Virus record (IMG/VR): IMGVR_UViG_3300027749_000073
Span: 25,503 to 89,502 of that record
From: a virus
DNA: 64,000 bases
Reading direction: 5' to 3' (one strand)
The position numbers and the translations under genes are program-made. Below the pieces are notes generated by a model that had not been told where the DNA came from, searched no databases, and saw only the letters and a program-made list of their open reading frames with translations. Shown piece after piece: positions 43,261 through 51,670 of this stretch. Positions within the stretch are counted from its first letter, which is position 1. Every line of letters starts with the position of its first letter.

Positions 43261-44292
43261 ATGAGTTTTTTAAATTATTTTTTACCTGGACTAGGATCTA
43301 CCCTTAAATTTAAAAATAGTCCTAAACTATCTTACAAAGGAACTGTAATTACAGTTACACCTAATGTAGTGGTAGACAGCTGGTTTGTGACTGATTTTTC
43401 AAGTGCAACATACGACATTGCAATTGAATATGGTATAAATGATATCGAACACGTTAATATTGTTGTAACATCACGGGTTAATCAAGCATCTATAATGATA
43501 TACGGTATTACAAATTTAGGAAAAGATTTAGTTAAATTTACTGCAACTGTTGATTCATCAAAGGTATATTTAATTGCAAATCCATATACTGATGGAACTA
43601 ATTCGTTAGTTAATATAAAACTTATTGTAAAATCAACATATTCTGAAAAAATAATGCCGTCACAAGTTCCAACTGTTACTGATTCCTCATCTAATATAGG
43701 CGGCGCAGATGGATCGTTTTTAAATTGGCAAAATTCAAATTTAGCAAACGGCACATTGTATGTAGCTGATGATGGAAATTTAAGTATTAGCAACATTGGT
43801 ATTATTACTGTACCGTTAAACACTAGTTTAGCATCGGATTTTATTATGTCAACGTTGCATATACAGAATACAGATGGGTATATCGGAATTACTACTAATA
43901 GTTTAACCAATACTCTTACATTTACACTTAATTCAACTCCTAATTTAAATGTAATTAATTCTGTAGCAGCAACTCCGGCAGTATTATCAACGATTAATAA
44001 TGTTAGTTTTGGCCTTACAACACCAGCTCCTGCAACATTTTCTAATTTAACAAACAATGCATCAACAACGCTATCACCTAGCAATCTAACAGTAACTATT
44101 GCACCTAGCGGCACTGGAACTATTAATATTTCTGCAGGAACTACTGGCACTATCGATAATACATCATTTGGAAGTACAACCGCAACAACTGGAAATTTTA
44201 ACAGTTTGATGTTAAGTGGTACTGCAATTAATAAAACAAATTTGGTAAAAATTAAAGAATTAACACCAATACTTTTCTGTGGAGCAATATAA
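43261..44292 (+). CDS. Fibre-type virion protein (343 aa)
   Basis: The N-terminal 120 residues form a separate beta domain (TLKFKNSPKLSYKGTVITVTP...VNIVVTSRVNQASIMIYGI). The C-terminal part has strand repeats including GTIDNTSFGSTTATTGNFNSL, a motif (IDNxxIGSTxxxxGxF) also found in the next two genes. Such repeats usually form trimeric beta-prism fibre shafts. No Shine-Dalgarno sequence is obvious. Its stop overlaps the next ATG. It is likely a component of a second, shorter fibre or whisker structure; the location is inference. Confidence 0.6.
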   Translation: MSFLNYFLPGLGSTLKFKNSPKLSYKGTVITVTPNVVVDSWFVTDFSSATYDIAIEYGINDIEHVNIVVTSRVNQASIMIYGITNLGKDLVKFTATVDSSKVYLIANPYTDGTNSLVNIKLIVKSTYSEKIMPSQVPTVTDSSSNIGGADGSFLNWQNSNLANGTLYVADDGNLSISNIGIITVPLNTSLASDFIMSTLHIQNTDGYIGITTNSLTNTLTFTLNSTPNLNVINSVAATPAVLSTINNVSFGLTTPAPATFSNLTNNASTTLSPSNLTVTIAPSGTGTINISAGTTGTIDNTSFGSTTATTGNFNSLMLSGTAINKTNLVKIKELTPILFCGAI

Positions 44293-44816
44293 TGAACGGT
44301 TATACATATATTAGTGTATCAGGTCAAAACACAATTGGATTAAATTATTCAAATAATACACTTAATTTAGTTGCATCTGGAGGTATCAATCTAACTACAA
44401 ATTCAACTACACAAACATTAACTATTAATACTAGTTCAAATTTTTCAGTTAGCGACCTTAATGTAACTAACTCATTAACTCTTAATCCAGTTAATATTGG
44501 ATCTATTGACAACGTATCAATTGGATCTATTACACCAAGAATTGGAGTATTTTCAACTCTTGTTGCAACTGGAGCAGTAACTTTTAATCCAGCAAATGCA
44601 AACATTACTATTAGCCCAATCGGATCTGGAACTCTTATTATTAATCCAGCAACTACTGGATCTATTAATAATGTTAATATAGGAAGTACTGTACCAGCTG
44701 CTGGTACATTTACTAATGTAACAATAACATCATTACAACAATCTAATGCTGCCAGTGCAGTAACAAAAGGGTTTGCAACTGCCCTTGCGGCAGCATATGG
44801 TGTTGCATTATCATAA
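44292..44816 (+). CDS. Short fibre-type virion protein (174 aa)
   Basis: The product starts MNGYTYISVSGQNTIGLNYSNNTLNL and then carries two copies of the shaft motif: GSIDNVSIGSITPRIGVFSTL and GSINNVNIGSTVPAAGTFTNV. It also has a PIGSGTLIINP strand of the ANGTG type seen in the long fibres. It ends with an Ala-rich helix (AASAVTKGFATALAAAYGVAL) similar to the C-terminus of the next protein. The overlapping start suggests coupling with the preceding gene. It is probably a subunit of the same fibre as its neighbours. Confidence 0.58.
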   Translation: MNGYTYISVSGQNTIGLNYSNNTLNLVASGGINLTTNSTTQTLTINTSSNFSVSDLNVTNSLTLNPVNIGSIDNVSIGSITPRIGVFSTLVATGAVTFNPANANITISPIGSGTLIINPATTGSINNVNIGSTVPAAGTFTNVTITSLQQSNAASAVTKGFATALAAAYGVALS

Positions 44817-44829
44817 TGAAGATTAACAT

Positions 44830-46548
44830 ATGACATCAGTATTAAAATTATTTAGAAGTTCACACGGGTTTAATAGTCCATATTTTGTAGTAGACGCAAG
44901 CGGTAATATAGTTTCAAAATCGTTAACTATTACCGGAAGTCGAATTGAATTAACTAGTAATTCGTATATAAGTTATAACGGGTCGCCATTAATAACAAAT
45001 ACCGCGTTGTCATCAACGATTACATCTATTCCTGGAATATTAACTAGTTTAACTGTTAACGGAAATGTTTCAGTAACGGGCGGAAATGCATTAATAAATC
45101 CGTATACAACCGGTACGATTGATAACGTTATTATTGGTAGCACTACTGCAAAATCAGGGTCGTTTAGTACATTAACTGCATCGTCATTAGGATCTGTTAA
45201 TTTAAGTCCATTAGGATTAGTTAACATTAATCCAACTGGACCTGTTTTTATAAAATCATCCGGTACTACAACTAGTATTAATTTAAATGCAACTGCATCG
45301 TCTTTACAATTAGGCGGAAGTAGAACTGCAGTATCGTCAACTTGGGCAATTTTAACTGGCACATTAAATTTACAATCAACCGGGTTACCGTATCATAGTT
45401 ATAATAACCCACTGGCTACTGTTCCAACTGTTCAAAATTTTAATGTAACAATAAAGTTAAAAGCCGGAACCAATCAAGCAGCTAGTACACCTTTATTAGT
45501 TCCATCAAATACCCCTATTGGCTACTGCTTAAACGGTGTTGCTATTTTTAGTCCATCCGGTTATAATAAATCACCTACTGGTACAAATGCATATTATCCC
45601 GGATGGGAATACAATGCAGCACCAAGTTCAGGAATTGCATTAGGATATACATTTAATGATGATAATGCAGGTGGATCTGCATCATTATCAGGTACTTATC
45701 ATTATAGAGATTTTAGCTTTATAACTGCATGGACTACTGGTGTAGGGTATACATTAGGTTCAACTACTACTACCGGTCTTGCAGAAATTAATACAATTCC
45801 GTATTATAATGGCAGTTTTACGCAAACAGATAATCATTCAAAAATATTAGGATTTGCAAACGACGGGTATCCTATCTATGGACCATATGGATATAGTACA
45901 GCAACTGATAGGTTTTCCACAGTTACGCGCATGGTTTCAGGATATACATTAAATACAATTAGAGTAGGTATTAATGCTCCTCTTGTAAATTCAACATATC
46001 CGTTAGGTATTTTTGTGCAAGATTATACGTTTACAACTGCTGGCACATTGGATGCAAACAATGGCAGATATTGTGTAACGCCTGATTATCCAAATGGCAC
46101 TTACGCTTATTTTGTAACAGTTAATTCATCAGGATCTCCAGTGTATCCTTATATTATAGGACCTACATTCTATGGTGATATGAGTGCATCAGGTACTGGA
46201 TTTGGACCATCAACAATTAATAACGGATCAGTAACTATTAGTCCAGCAAATACGCTTACCTTAGGTACAGTTGGACAAACTACTAACATTATTAGTAATT
46301 TAACATTAACTAATAATCAAAATATTACAATACGCCCAATTGGCACTGGTGTGTTATCGGTTAATCCTGTAACATTAGGCACTATTGATAATATGAATAT
46401 TGGATCAACAATTGCTACAACTGGTAGATTTACAAATGTAACATTAACGACTTCTGATGAAAATTGGAATTCAAATAGATCTCAAGTATCTACTAAACGA
46501 TATGCAGAAAACATGTCATTAGCATTAACATTCTTTGGAATGCATTAA
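44830..46548 (+). CDS. Fibre protein with YHYH domain (572 aa)
   Basis: The flanks carry the IDNxxIGST shaft motif (GTIDNVIIGSTTAKSGSFSTL near residue 97, GTIDNMNIGSTIATTGRFTNV near 520). Between them, at about residues 220-450, lies a YHYH-type domain: YCLNGVAIFSPSGYN, GTYHYRDFSF, HSKILGFANDGYPIYGPYGY. YHYH domains occur in secreted bacterial proteins and phage tails. Their His/Tyr cluster suggests metal binding, but no function is established that I know of. Insertion of the domain into a fibre shaft suggests a displayed head domain for surface recognition. Confidence 0.7.
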   Translation: MTSVLKLFRSSHGFNSPYFVVDASGNIVSKSLTITGSRIELTSNSYISYNGSPLITNTALSSTITSIPGILTSLTVNGNVSVTGGNALINPYTTGTIDNVIIGSTTAKSGSFSTLTASSLGSVNLSPLGLVNINPTGPVFIKSSGTTTSINLNATASSLQLGGSRTAVSSTWAILTGTLNLQSTGLPYHSYNNPLATVPTVQNFNVTIKLKAGTNQAASTPLLVPSNTPIGYCLNGVAIFSPSGYNKSPTGTNAYYPGWEYNAAPSSGIALGYTFNDDNAGGSASLSGTYHYRDFSFITAWTTGVGYTLGSTTTTGLAEINTIPYYNGSFTQTDNHSKILGFANDGYPIYGPYGYSTATDRFSTVTRMVSGYTLNTIRVGINAPLVNSTYPLGIFVQDYTFTTAGTLDANNGRYCVTPDYPNGTYAYFVTVNSSGSPVYPYIIGPTFYGDMSASGTGFGPSTINNGSVTISPANTLTLGTVGQTTNIISNLTLTNNQNITIRPIGTGVLSVNPVTLGTIDNMNIGSTIATTGRFTNVTLTTSDENWNSNRSQVSTKRYAENMSLALTFFGMH

Positions 46549-46576
46549 CACATAATATATTTGGAGATATTTTAAA

Positions 46577-49500
46577 ATGGCCAAAAGTCAGATTAAACAA
46601 TACACGTTTACACCCGGAGCAGCAGGTTCCGGTACAATTATAATTCCTGGAAAATTTGATTTAACACAGCTTCTCATAATTACAAACACTACAAAAAATA
46701 CAATTCTTTATAATTTTGCAGATAGTACGTATTCTGGTACTACTTCAACTTTTACTCGCGGAGCTGCTAATGCTAATTGGCCTACAGGATTAGATAATTC
46801 TGACGGATATTCAACAATTACATTAGCAACCAATACATCGACTATGTCTTCATCAGATATTTTACAAATCTTTATTGAATTAGAATATCAGATAACAAGA
46901 CCGTGGCACATGGGGACTGATGCATTTGAACGGACTCGTGTTGCATTACCTCAGTCAATGCTTGATGCTGACTTTGAATATGGATTACAGCCTACAAAAT
47001 GGCAAGTAATTGATATGATGCGAGGATATCCGTCAGTATACGAAGTACCTGGAACAGATACCTCAGTAACAACAGTTACTACAGATGCATCAACCGGTAC
47101 AAGCGGTGTTGGTGCTAGTCTAATTACTGTAACAACAGTTAATGCCCATAACTTTACGGTAGGACAGCCAATAACAGTAAAAGGTTATATTAATACAGTT
47201 ACAGGATTTTCAAGAGCTGAAGGAACATTTGTTATTAACACAGTACCGGCTAACCCTGCAGATGCAGTAGGTAGTCCAACTACGTTTACTTACTATGCAA
47301 AAGCAAAAGTTGGTACTAATAATGGAGATGTGCTGTCATCAACATATACACAATTACGTAAAGGTTCGTATTATACCGGCGCTAGCGTTTCAACTCCGGC
47401 GTTTTCATATAATGCTAATGCTACTTCTACTATTACTGTTACATTTCCAGGACCACATGGGTTTGTGCCTGGAGATTCTATTACAACAGTGATTAGTTCT
47501 GATAACGGAAGTAACAACCACACCCTTGCACAAGGTCCATTTTATGTTGAATCGATCCCCTCAGCTGTATCATTAACTTTTACTGCAAGAGCCGCTGGAA
47601 CCATTACAGGTACGATACTAGGCACATTGTATAGTAGACCTGATTGTTTTTATATTCACAGACCATTTGACGGAGGAGTGCAGTTAGGAACTGGTGGTCC
47701 TAGCCACGGTGCGCATGCAATTCGTATGAGTAAAAAATATATTAGGTATCAATCAGGTAAAGCTATTAATTATAATACTGGTATATTGTTTGCACCTAAT
47801 TATGATATTAGAAGTGTTAGTGCATCAGGTACTGCGATCGGCAGTACAATTACTGTTGTTACTGATGATACAGATCATGGTTGCCAAGTAGGCTGTACTA
47901 TTTCTATAACAGGCGCAACTACATCAGGATATAACGGGTCTTATGTAGTCAATGGCATTGTTGATGAACGTGCATTAACCGTACTTGCAACTAATGTACT
48001 TGGATCGACGTTATCTGGGTTATCATCGCCTGCGTATATTAGCGTAAAATATTGGAACGGATCGACTGTGCGTGCAGGAACATTTGATGATCAAAATGGC
48101 ATGTATTGGCAATACGATGGTCAAACTCTTGCAATTGGTAAACGATCATCAACATATCAAATTTCAGGCAACGTTACTGTAGTTCCTGATAGTAATTCAA
48201 TAACTGGTTCAAATTCTCGGTTTACAACACAGTTAGTTGCAGGTGATCGAATTGTTATCAAAGGAATGTCCCACGTGGTTTCATCGGTTGTAAACGATAC
48301 TCAAATATATATAACACCTGATTATCGTGGTTCAGTTAGCGCAGTTGGCGTTAAAATGGTAAAAACGATTGACTATATTGTTCCTCAAAGTCAATGGAAT
48401 ACTGATCGATGCGACGGAGGGAACGATGCTCATAATCCAAGTGGGTACAACATTGATGTGTCTAAAATGCAAATGATTGGATTACAATGGACATGGTATG
48501 GTGCAGGATTTATTGAATGGATGATACGCGGTCCATTAGGAAATTTTATTGTTGTTCATAGATTACGCGGGAACAATTTAAACAATGAAGCATATATGCG
48601 GTCAGGTAACATGCCAGTTAGATATGAAGTATTAAACGAAAGTGCAAGAACTGCGACTACTGCTGATCCAGGAAGCAGCGGTACTACGTTGTCTGTACTT
48701 GATACTACATTTTTCCCAACAACTGGAACATTATATGTCGATAATGAAATTATTACCTATACATCGAAAACTGCAACATCTTTTGGTAATTTAACACGCG
48801 GTGCATCTCTTACTAATTTTAATGCAGGTCTAAATAGAACGTATTCGGCAGGTGCTGCAGCTAGTCATTCGATTAACACTGGTGTTATTTTAATTGGGCA
48901 AACTGCAACTCCTAGTGTTAGTCATTGGGGCTCTGCATTTATAACAGATGGCCAATTTGACAACGATAGAGGATATATTTTTAACTATCAGGCTACTAAC
49001 ATTAACATTTCAACTAAAAAAACTACTGCATTTGCAATTAGATTAGCACCTAGTGTATCTAATGCAATTATTGGTGATTTAGGAGTAAGAGAATTAATTA
49101 ACAGAGCACAATTGTTATTACAAGGTATTGAAATTACTGCAGGTAACAGTAGTAATGCAAACACTGCAATTGTTATTGAAGGAATATTAAATCCGTCAAA
49201 TTATCCAACTAACGTAGCTAATATCACATGGAACGGTTTACAATTACAATCACAAAGTGGACAACCAAGTTTTTGTCAAATTTCATCCGGTTCTTCTGTA
49301 ACATTTTTAGGTGTTAATACGTTATCAACATCTACATCAGGCGCACTAGTTGGTGCAACTGTTATTCCTGTTGCAAGTACAACTGGTGTTGCAATTGGTG
49401 ACGATGTTTACTCAACTTCCGTAACAAATGCATTTGCCGGTAATGCTAAGGTTATAACATTTGTAGCAAATACAAGTATTACAATATCATCACCATTAGT

Positions 49501-49765
49501 TACTGTATTAACTAATGGTAACAATGTTACTATTAGTAGAAATTCGTATGCGTTACCAGGAGAGACTATTTTTTCTTTTATTAGTTCTCCTGCAAATAAA
49601 GACTCATTAGATCTATCACCATTAAAAGAGTTAACAAATACTCCAATCGGAGGACGCGGCACATTCCCTAATGGACCTGATGTATTGTTTATTAATTGTT
49701 ATTTAACGCAAGGATCACCGATTAATGCAAACTTAGTATTACGCTGGGGCGAAGCGCAGGCTTAA
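46577..49765 (+). CDS. Large conserved virion structural protein (1062 aa)
   Basis: The protein begins KSQIKQYTFTPGAAGSGTIIIPGKFD and contains RPWHMGTDAFERTRVALPQSMLD, YIHRPFDGGVQLGTGGPSHG and RYQSGKAINYNTGILFAPNYD. It also has a run with MYWQYDGQTLAIGKRSS, QSQWNTDRCDG and GLQWTWYGAGFIEWM. I recognise this as a large structural protein conserved in marine T4-like phages. Several small Ig-like stretches of the form VGxTIxVxG...YNGSYVVNGI interrupt it. It may belong to the baseplate or collar, but I cannot place it. It ends 4 nt into the convergent Nudix gene. Confidence 0.68.
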   Translation: MAKSQIKQYTFTPGAAGSGTIIIPGKFDLTQLLIITNTTKNTILYNFADSTYSGTTSTFTRGAANANWPTGLDNSDGYSTITLATNTSTMSSSDILQIFIELEYQITRPWHMGTDAFERTRVALPQSMLDADFEYGLQPTKWQVIDMMRGYPSVYEVPGTDTSVTTVTTDASTGTSGVGASLITVTTVNAHNFTVGQPITVKGYINTVTGFSRAEGTFVINTVPANPADAVGSPTTFTYYAKAKVGTNNGDVLSSTYTQLRKGSYYTGASVSTPAFSYNANATSTITVTFPGPHGFVPGDSITTVISSDNGSNNHTLAQGPFYVESIPSAVSLTFTARAAGTITGTILGTLYSRPDCFYIHRPFDGGVQLGTGGPSHGAHAIRMSKKYIRYQSGKAINYNTGILFAPNYDIRSVSASGTAIGSTITVVTDDTDHGCQVGCTISITGATTSGYNGSYVVNGIVDERALTVLATNVLGSTLSGLSSPAYISVKYWNGSTVRAGTFDDQNGMYWQYDGQTLAIGKRSSTYQISGNVTVVPDSNSITGSNSRFTTQLVAGDRIVIKGMSHVVSSVVNDTQIYITPDYRGSVSAVGVKMVKTIDYIVPQSQWNTDRCDGGNDAHNPSGYNIDVSKMQMIGLQWTWYGAGFIEWMIRGPLGNFIVVHRLRGNNLNNEAYMRSGNMPVRYEVLNESARTATTADPGSSGTTLSVLDTTFFPTTGTLYVDNEIITYTSKTATSFGNLTRGASLTNFNAGLNRTYSAGAAASHSINTGVILIGQTATPSVSHWGSAFITDGQFDNDRGYIFNYQATNINISTKKTTAFAIRLAPSVSNAIIGDLGVRELINRAQLLLQGIEITAGNSSNANTAIVIEGILNPSNYPTNVANITWNGLQLQSQSGQPSFCQISSGSSVTFLGVNTLSTSTSGALVGATVIPVASTTGVAIGDDVYSTSVTNAFAGNAKVITFVANTSITISSPLVTVLTNGNNVTISRNSYALPGETIFSFISSPANKDSLDLSPLKELTNTPIGGRGTFPNGPDVLFINCYLTQGSPINANLVLRWGEAQA

Positions 49766-50211
49766 AGACTATCGATAATATCGATAACAGTTTGGATCTT
49801 AGTTTGTATAATTTTATTACGCAGGCTAAGATCTAACCCACGATGAAGCGGTTTCGGTAAACTTTTTAAAGTAAACCATCCCCATGCAACATGCTCATCG
49901 CTTAATTTCGGTATAAATTCATCTTGAATTAGACAAAAATATGTATGAAAATTAAAAACACTATCGTTAGAAACAAATTTTTCTAATGGTAGTGTTTTTT
50001 TAATGACCGGTAAAAACCCAATTTCTTCTTCAATTTCACGAGTTAGTCCCTGCCATGGGTTTTCATTAATTAGATTAGTGCCGCCGACTAACCCCCAGGT
50101 TCCTTGATGTTTACCTGAGGATTTTTGTATTAGCAGTACTCTGTGAGTATGTTGGGCATATATTAATGCTCCACTACAAATAATTTTATCTTTTACAGTT
50201 CGATTTTCCAT
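49762..50211 (-). CDS. Nudix hydrolase (149 aa)
   Basis: A complete Nudix box (GX5EX7REUXEEXGU) is readable at residues 44-66, from GTNLINE to REIEEEIGF. It follows the strand VLLIQKSSGKHQGTWGLVGG. Nudix enzymes hydrolyse nucleoside diphosphates linked to other moieties, such as 8-oxo-dGTP, ADP-ribose, NDP-sugars or RNA caps. T4 itself encodes NudE. The overall length and RGLVGG-type strand fit a MutT-like hydrolase. It is the last gene of a minus-strand unit and starts 19 nt inside gp15, so it would be made with the neck proteins, which is odd for a metabolic enzyme. Confidence 0.85.
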   Translation of the reverse strand: MENRTVKDKIICSGALIYAQHTHRVLLIQKSSGKHQGTWGLVGGTNLINENPWQGLTREIEEEIGFLPVIKKTLPLEKFVSNDSVFNFHTYFCLIQDEFIPKLSDEHVAWGWFTLKSLPKPLHRGLDLSLRNKIIQTKIQTVIDIIDSL

Positions 50212-51668
50212 AATCCATCTTTGTATACACCTTCGAATGATTTAACCCACGAAACACCGTTCCATAAGTATTGGACTCCTGTGTATATATTTGTTTGCCA
50301 AACCATTGTGTCATGCTCTTGATTGCTGTTAAAAATAACATTCCATTGGGATCCTGACCATTCGATAATATCATTTGACCGTGCAACTAGATCAGTACCG
50401 CTAACTGATTTCCATGCATCTGCACCGTCTTCGTTTTGTATTGCGCCCATGTCTTCAATAATGATTAATCTAAGTTTAACAGGAATATTTTCAATACCGT
50501 TGTATTCTACTAGTGGATTAAATGTTTGCGGATTAACAATTGCATCAACTTTACTTCTTGCAGATGATTGATCAAACCCTTCGTCAGTGTTAAATAACCC
50601 GTTACTATCGATCAATGAATCAAACTGCAATGTTAACGGATCCCATACTACATTTAAAATTACAGGATTCTCAGAGTCTATATCGATTGTACCAACGATT
50701 TCACTTCCGTCATCTTGGCTTAAAAATAATCTACTTACGCCTGCGATAAATTCAGCACCGTATGCAGCAAAAATGTCAGTCCAGTTTATAGGGTGGCCTT
50801 GTTTTATCGGTATTTCAATTACCGGTTCTGCTGGCACAACATTTTCCGAAGGTCCTAGTAAAATAACTTGGCTGTCGTAAACTTGAATATTAAATCTTGT
50901 AATAGTTGTTCTAATTTTTGTTAGTAATTCTGCAAGCGACGGTGTAGGTTCAGCAGTGTCGACACCCAGTCCTTCAACATAACCTGTTTTATTGTAATCG
51001 TTTTGTCCCCAAATGCCTGTGATAATATTTGTAATTACGCCAAGTTGTTTAACTTTAACGGGTGGACTTATCCATATAGGAGTGTCTAAGGTTATAGTTG
51101 CAATATCGATAGGGCTATCAGTGCCTACTGGCACTTGTCTACTTGACCAGTTTACGTCGTTTAAGTATAATACGCTTAAACTTGTCCAATCGAGATAGTT
51201 CTCATTAGTTTGCAACTCTAAACTTGGATTAAAAAACATTAAAATTTGTTCTAATAACTGTAATTTTTGATCAGTATTTGCTGACCAAATATCAACTTTT
51301 AATGCAAGTTTAAACGGAGTTGGCATTAATCGTTCAACAGTGTAATTACGACCGTTTGAATTATTATACGCACCTGTTTCGGGGTCAATACCTCTTTCTC
51401 GCAAATGCATTTTTCCAACAAAGGTTGCATCAGCCAATCTATCTTTATCAAGTGATAAGCTACTAATGTATACACTTATTCTTGGCACACTGTTAATTTT
51501 ATTTTCAGAATTTTGTCGCATAATAGTTGCAGCTTGTCTATCCGCATCACCGTATAAAACAGGAACCCTGACTAGAGTACCATCGCCATATCTTACAGTG
51601 AAGTTACTTAAAATACGAATTGTTTGGGTAAGATATCGTCTTATTTGTCCATCATAAAAGTGCATCAT
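50193..51668 (-). CDS. gp15: Tail sheath terminator/stabiliser gp15 homologue (491 aa)
   Basis: The N-terminal 270 residues follow T4 gp15: HFYDGQIRRYLTQTIRILSNFTVRY, VRVPVLYGDADRQAATI, NSVPRISVYISSLSLD, RLMPTPFKLALKVDIWSANTDQKLQLLEQILMFFNP and PIWISPPV. Gp15 caps the sheath after gp18 polymerises and binds the neck. T4 gp15 is about 270 residues; this one has some 220 extra C-terminal residues. The extension ends in a Trp-rich segment (WSGSQWNVIF...WQTNIYTGVQYLWNGVSW). It lies 2 nt after gp14 on the minus strand, opposite to most structural genes. Confidence 0.88.
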   Translation of the reverse strand: MMHFYDGQIRRYLTQTIRILSNFTVRYGDGTLVRVPVLYGDADRQAATIMRQNSENKINSVPRISVYISSLSLDKDRLADATFVGKMHLRERGIDPETGAYNNSNGRNYTVERLMPTPFKLALKVDIWSANTDQKLQLLEQILMFFNPSLELQTNENYLDWTSLSVLYLNDVNWSSRQVPVGTDSPIDIATITLDTPIWISPPVKVKQLGVITNIITGIWGQNDYNKTGYVEGLGVDTAEPTPSLAELLTKIRTTITRFNIQVYDSQVILLGPSENVVPAEPVIEIPIKQGHPINWTDIFAAYGAEFIAGVSRLFLSQDDGSEIVGTIDIDSENPVILNVVWDPLTLQFDSLIDSNGLFNTDEGFDQSSARSKVDAIVNPQTFNPLVEYNGIENIPVKLRLIIIEDMGAIQNEDGADAWKSVSGTDLVARSNDIIEWSGSQWNVIFNSNQEHDTMVWQTNIYTGVQYLWNGVSWVKSFEGVYKDGLWKIEL

Positions 51669-51670
51669 AA

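Noticed and set aside
43482-44150. 222-residue minus-strand open frame
   Set aside because: It is antisense to a fibre-type gene with a convincing start and shaft motif; its Val/Leu-rich composition is the usual mirror of Thr/Asn-rich coding sequence.
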